In this document: positions 63,980-64,000 of the stretch, in pieces
Numbering within the stretch: position 1 is the first letter of the stretch
How the letters are laid out: each line of letters opens with the position of its first letter
Position numbers and translations under genes: made by a program
Notes under the pieces: model-generated
What the model saw: only the letters and a program-made list of their open reading frames with translations
Told to the model about the DNA's origin: nothing
Databases searched by the model: none
Assembly: GCF_002001015.1 (NCBI RefSeq)
Contig: NZ_MUNO01000045.1
Location: forward strand, 248,001 to 312,000
DNA: 64,000 nt
Direction of reading: 5' to 3'
Source of the DNA: Polaromonas sp. A23
GTDB taxonomy: Bacteria > Pseudomonadota > Gammaproteobacteria > Burkholderiales > Burkholderiaceae_C

Positions 63980-64000
63980 GGAACAAGCCTAACGACGGGC

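Overview
The window is GC-rich bacterial DNA with closely packed genes. Gene content points to a betaproteobacterium of the Burkholderiales, probably a Comamonadaceae member of the Polaromonas/Rhodoferax/Acidovorax type. The evidence is a ccoNOQP-ccoG-ccoH-ccoS-ccoI cbb3 oxidase set, FNR-type regulators with FNR boxes, a low-oxygen island with universal stress proteins and a phasin, and a short intergenic repeat family that I remember from Comamonadaceae genomes. The taxon call is inference; no rRNA or tRNA gene was seen. I saw no intact transposase, integrase or CRISPR array.

Layout. (1) 1-7.8 kb: an envelope/polysaccharide block. A minus-strand operon encodes a TPR/beta-barrel outer-membrane protein, a FecR-domain protein, a GT4 glycosyltransferase and a TPR protein that runs off the left edge where an OGT/SPINDLY-type catalytic domain seems to begin. 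A divergent plus-strand pair encodes a methyltransferase and ManC, and ends at a strong terminator. (2) 8.1-14.8 kb: a LysR regulator, a small periplasmic protein, a PLP C-S lyase-like enzyme, a complete polar amino acid ABC importer and a cupredoxin; this looks like a self-contained amino acid uptake and catabolism module. (3) 15-27.2 kb: housekeeping and miscellaneous genes (FAH-family hydrolase, receiver protein, lipoproteins, CorC-type protein, apaH, rhlE, zinc metallopeptidase, pcp, ornithine cyclodeaminase homologue, beta-CASP nuclease), with 60-bp interspersed repeats between some of them. (4) 27.2-64 kb: a long microaerobic/anaerobic island. It holds SafE-type protein, hemN, FNR, two universal stress proteins, a Pat-like acyl-CoA synthetase/acetyltransferase, a DksA-like protein, a phasin, a nucleotide-salvage-like cluster (kinase, thymidine/AMP phosphorylase, PRPP synthetase, quinone reductase), nitroreductase, a sulfide/persulfide operon under a BigR-type repressor, cbpA/cbpM, a second FNR, a NarX/NarL-like two-component pair and the cbb3 oxidase operon.

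How the genes work together. At least five FNR-box-like palindromes lie in the promoter regions of hemN/fnr, the Pat/Usp and dksA genes, the second usp, the phosphoribosyltransferase and ccoN, so FNR probably coordinates the right half. The right half resembles in content the low-oxygen-activated (lxa) locus known from Burkholderia. Inside it, a BigR-like ArsR repressor with the diagnostic cysteine pair faces an operon that combines persulfide dioxygenase, an RND efflux pump, sulfide:quinone reductase, a DUF2892 protein, an OsmC protein and a solitary Rieske protein.

The most unusual DNA structures are two CTAG-bounded palindromic elements (49532-49697 and 54550-54820). Their ends differ, but they seem to share an internal core. 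One fills the gap between two convergent genes and the other lies between two divergent genes. Two decayed C-terminal gene relics (a HlyD-type adaptor and possibly an SLC13 transporter) show that the low-oxygen island has been reshuffled.
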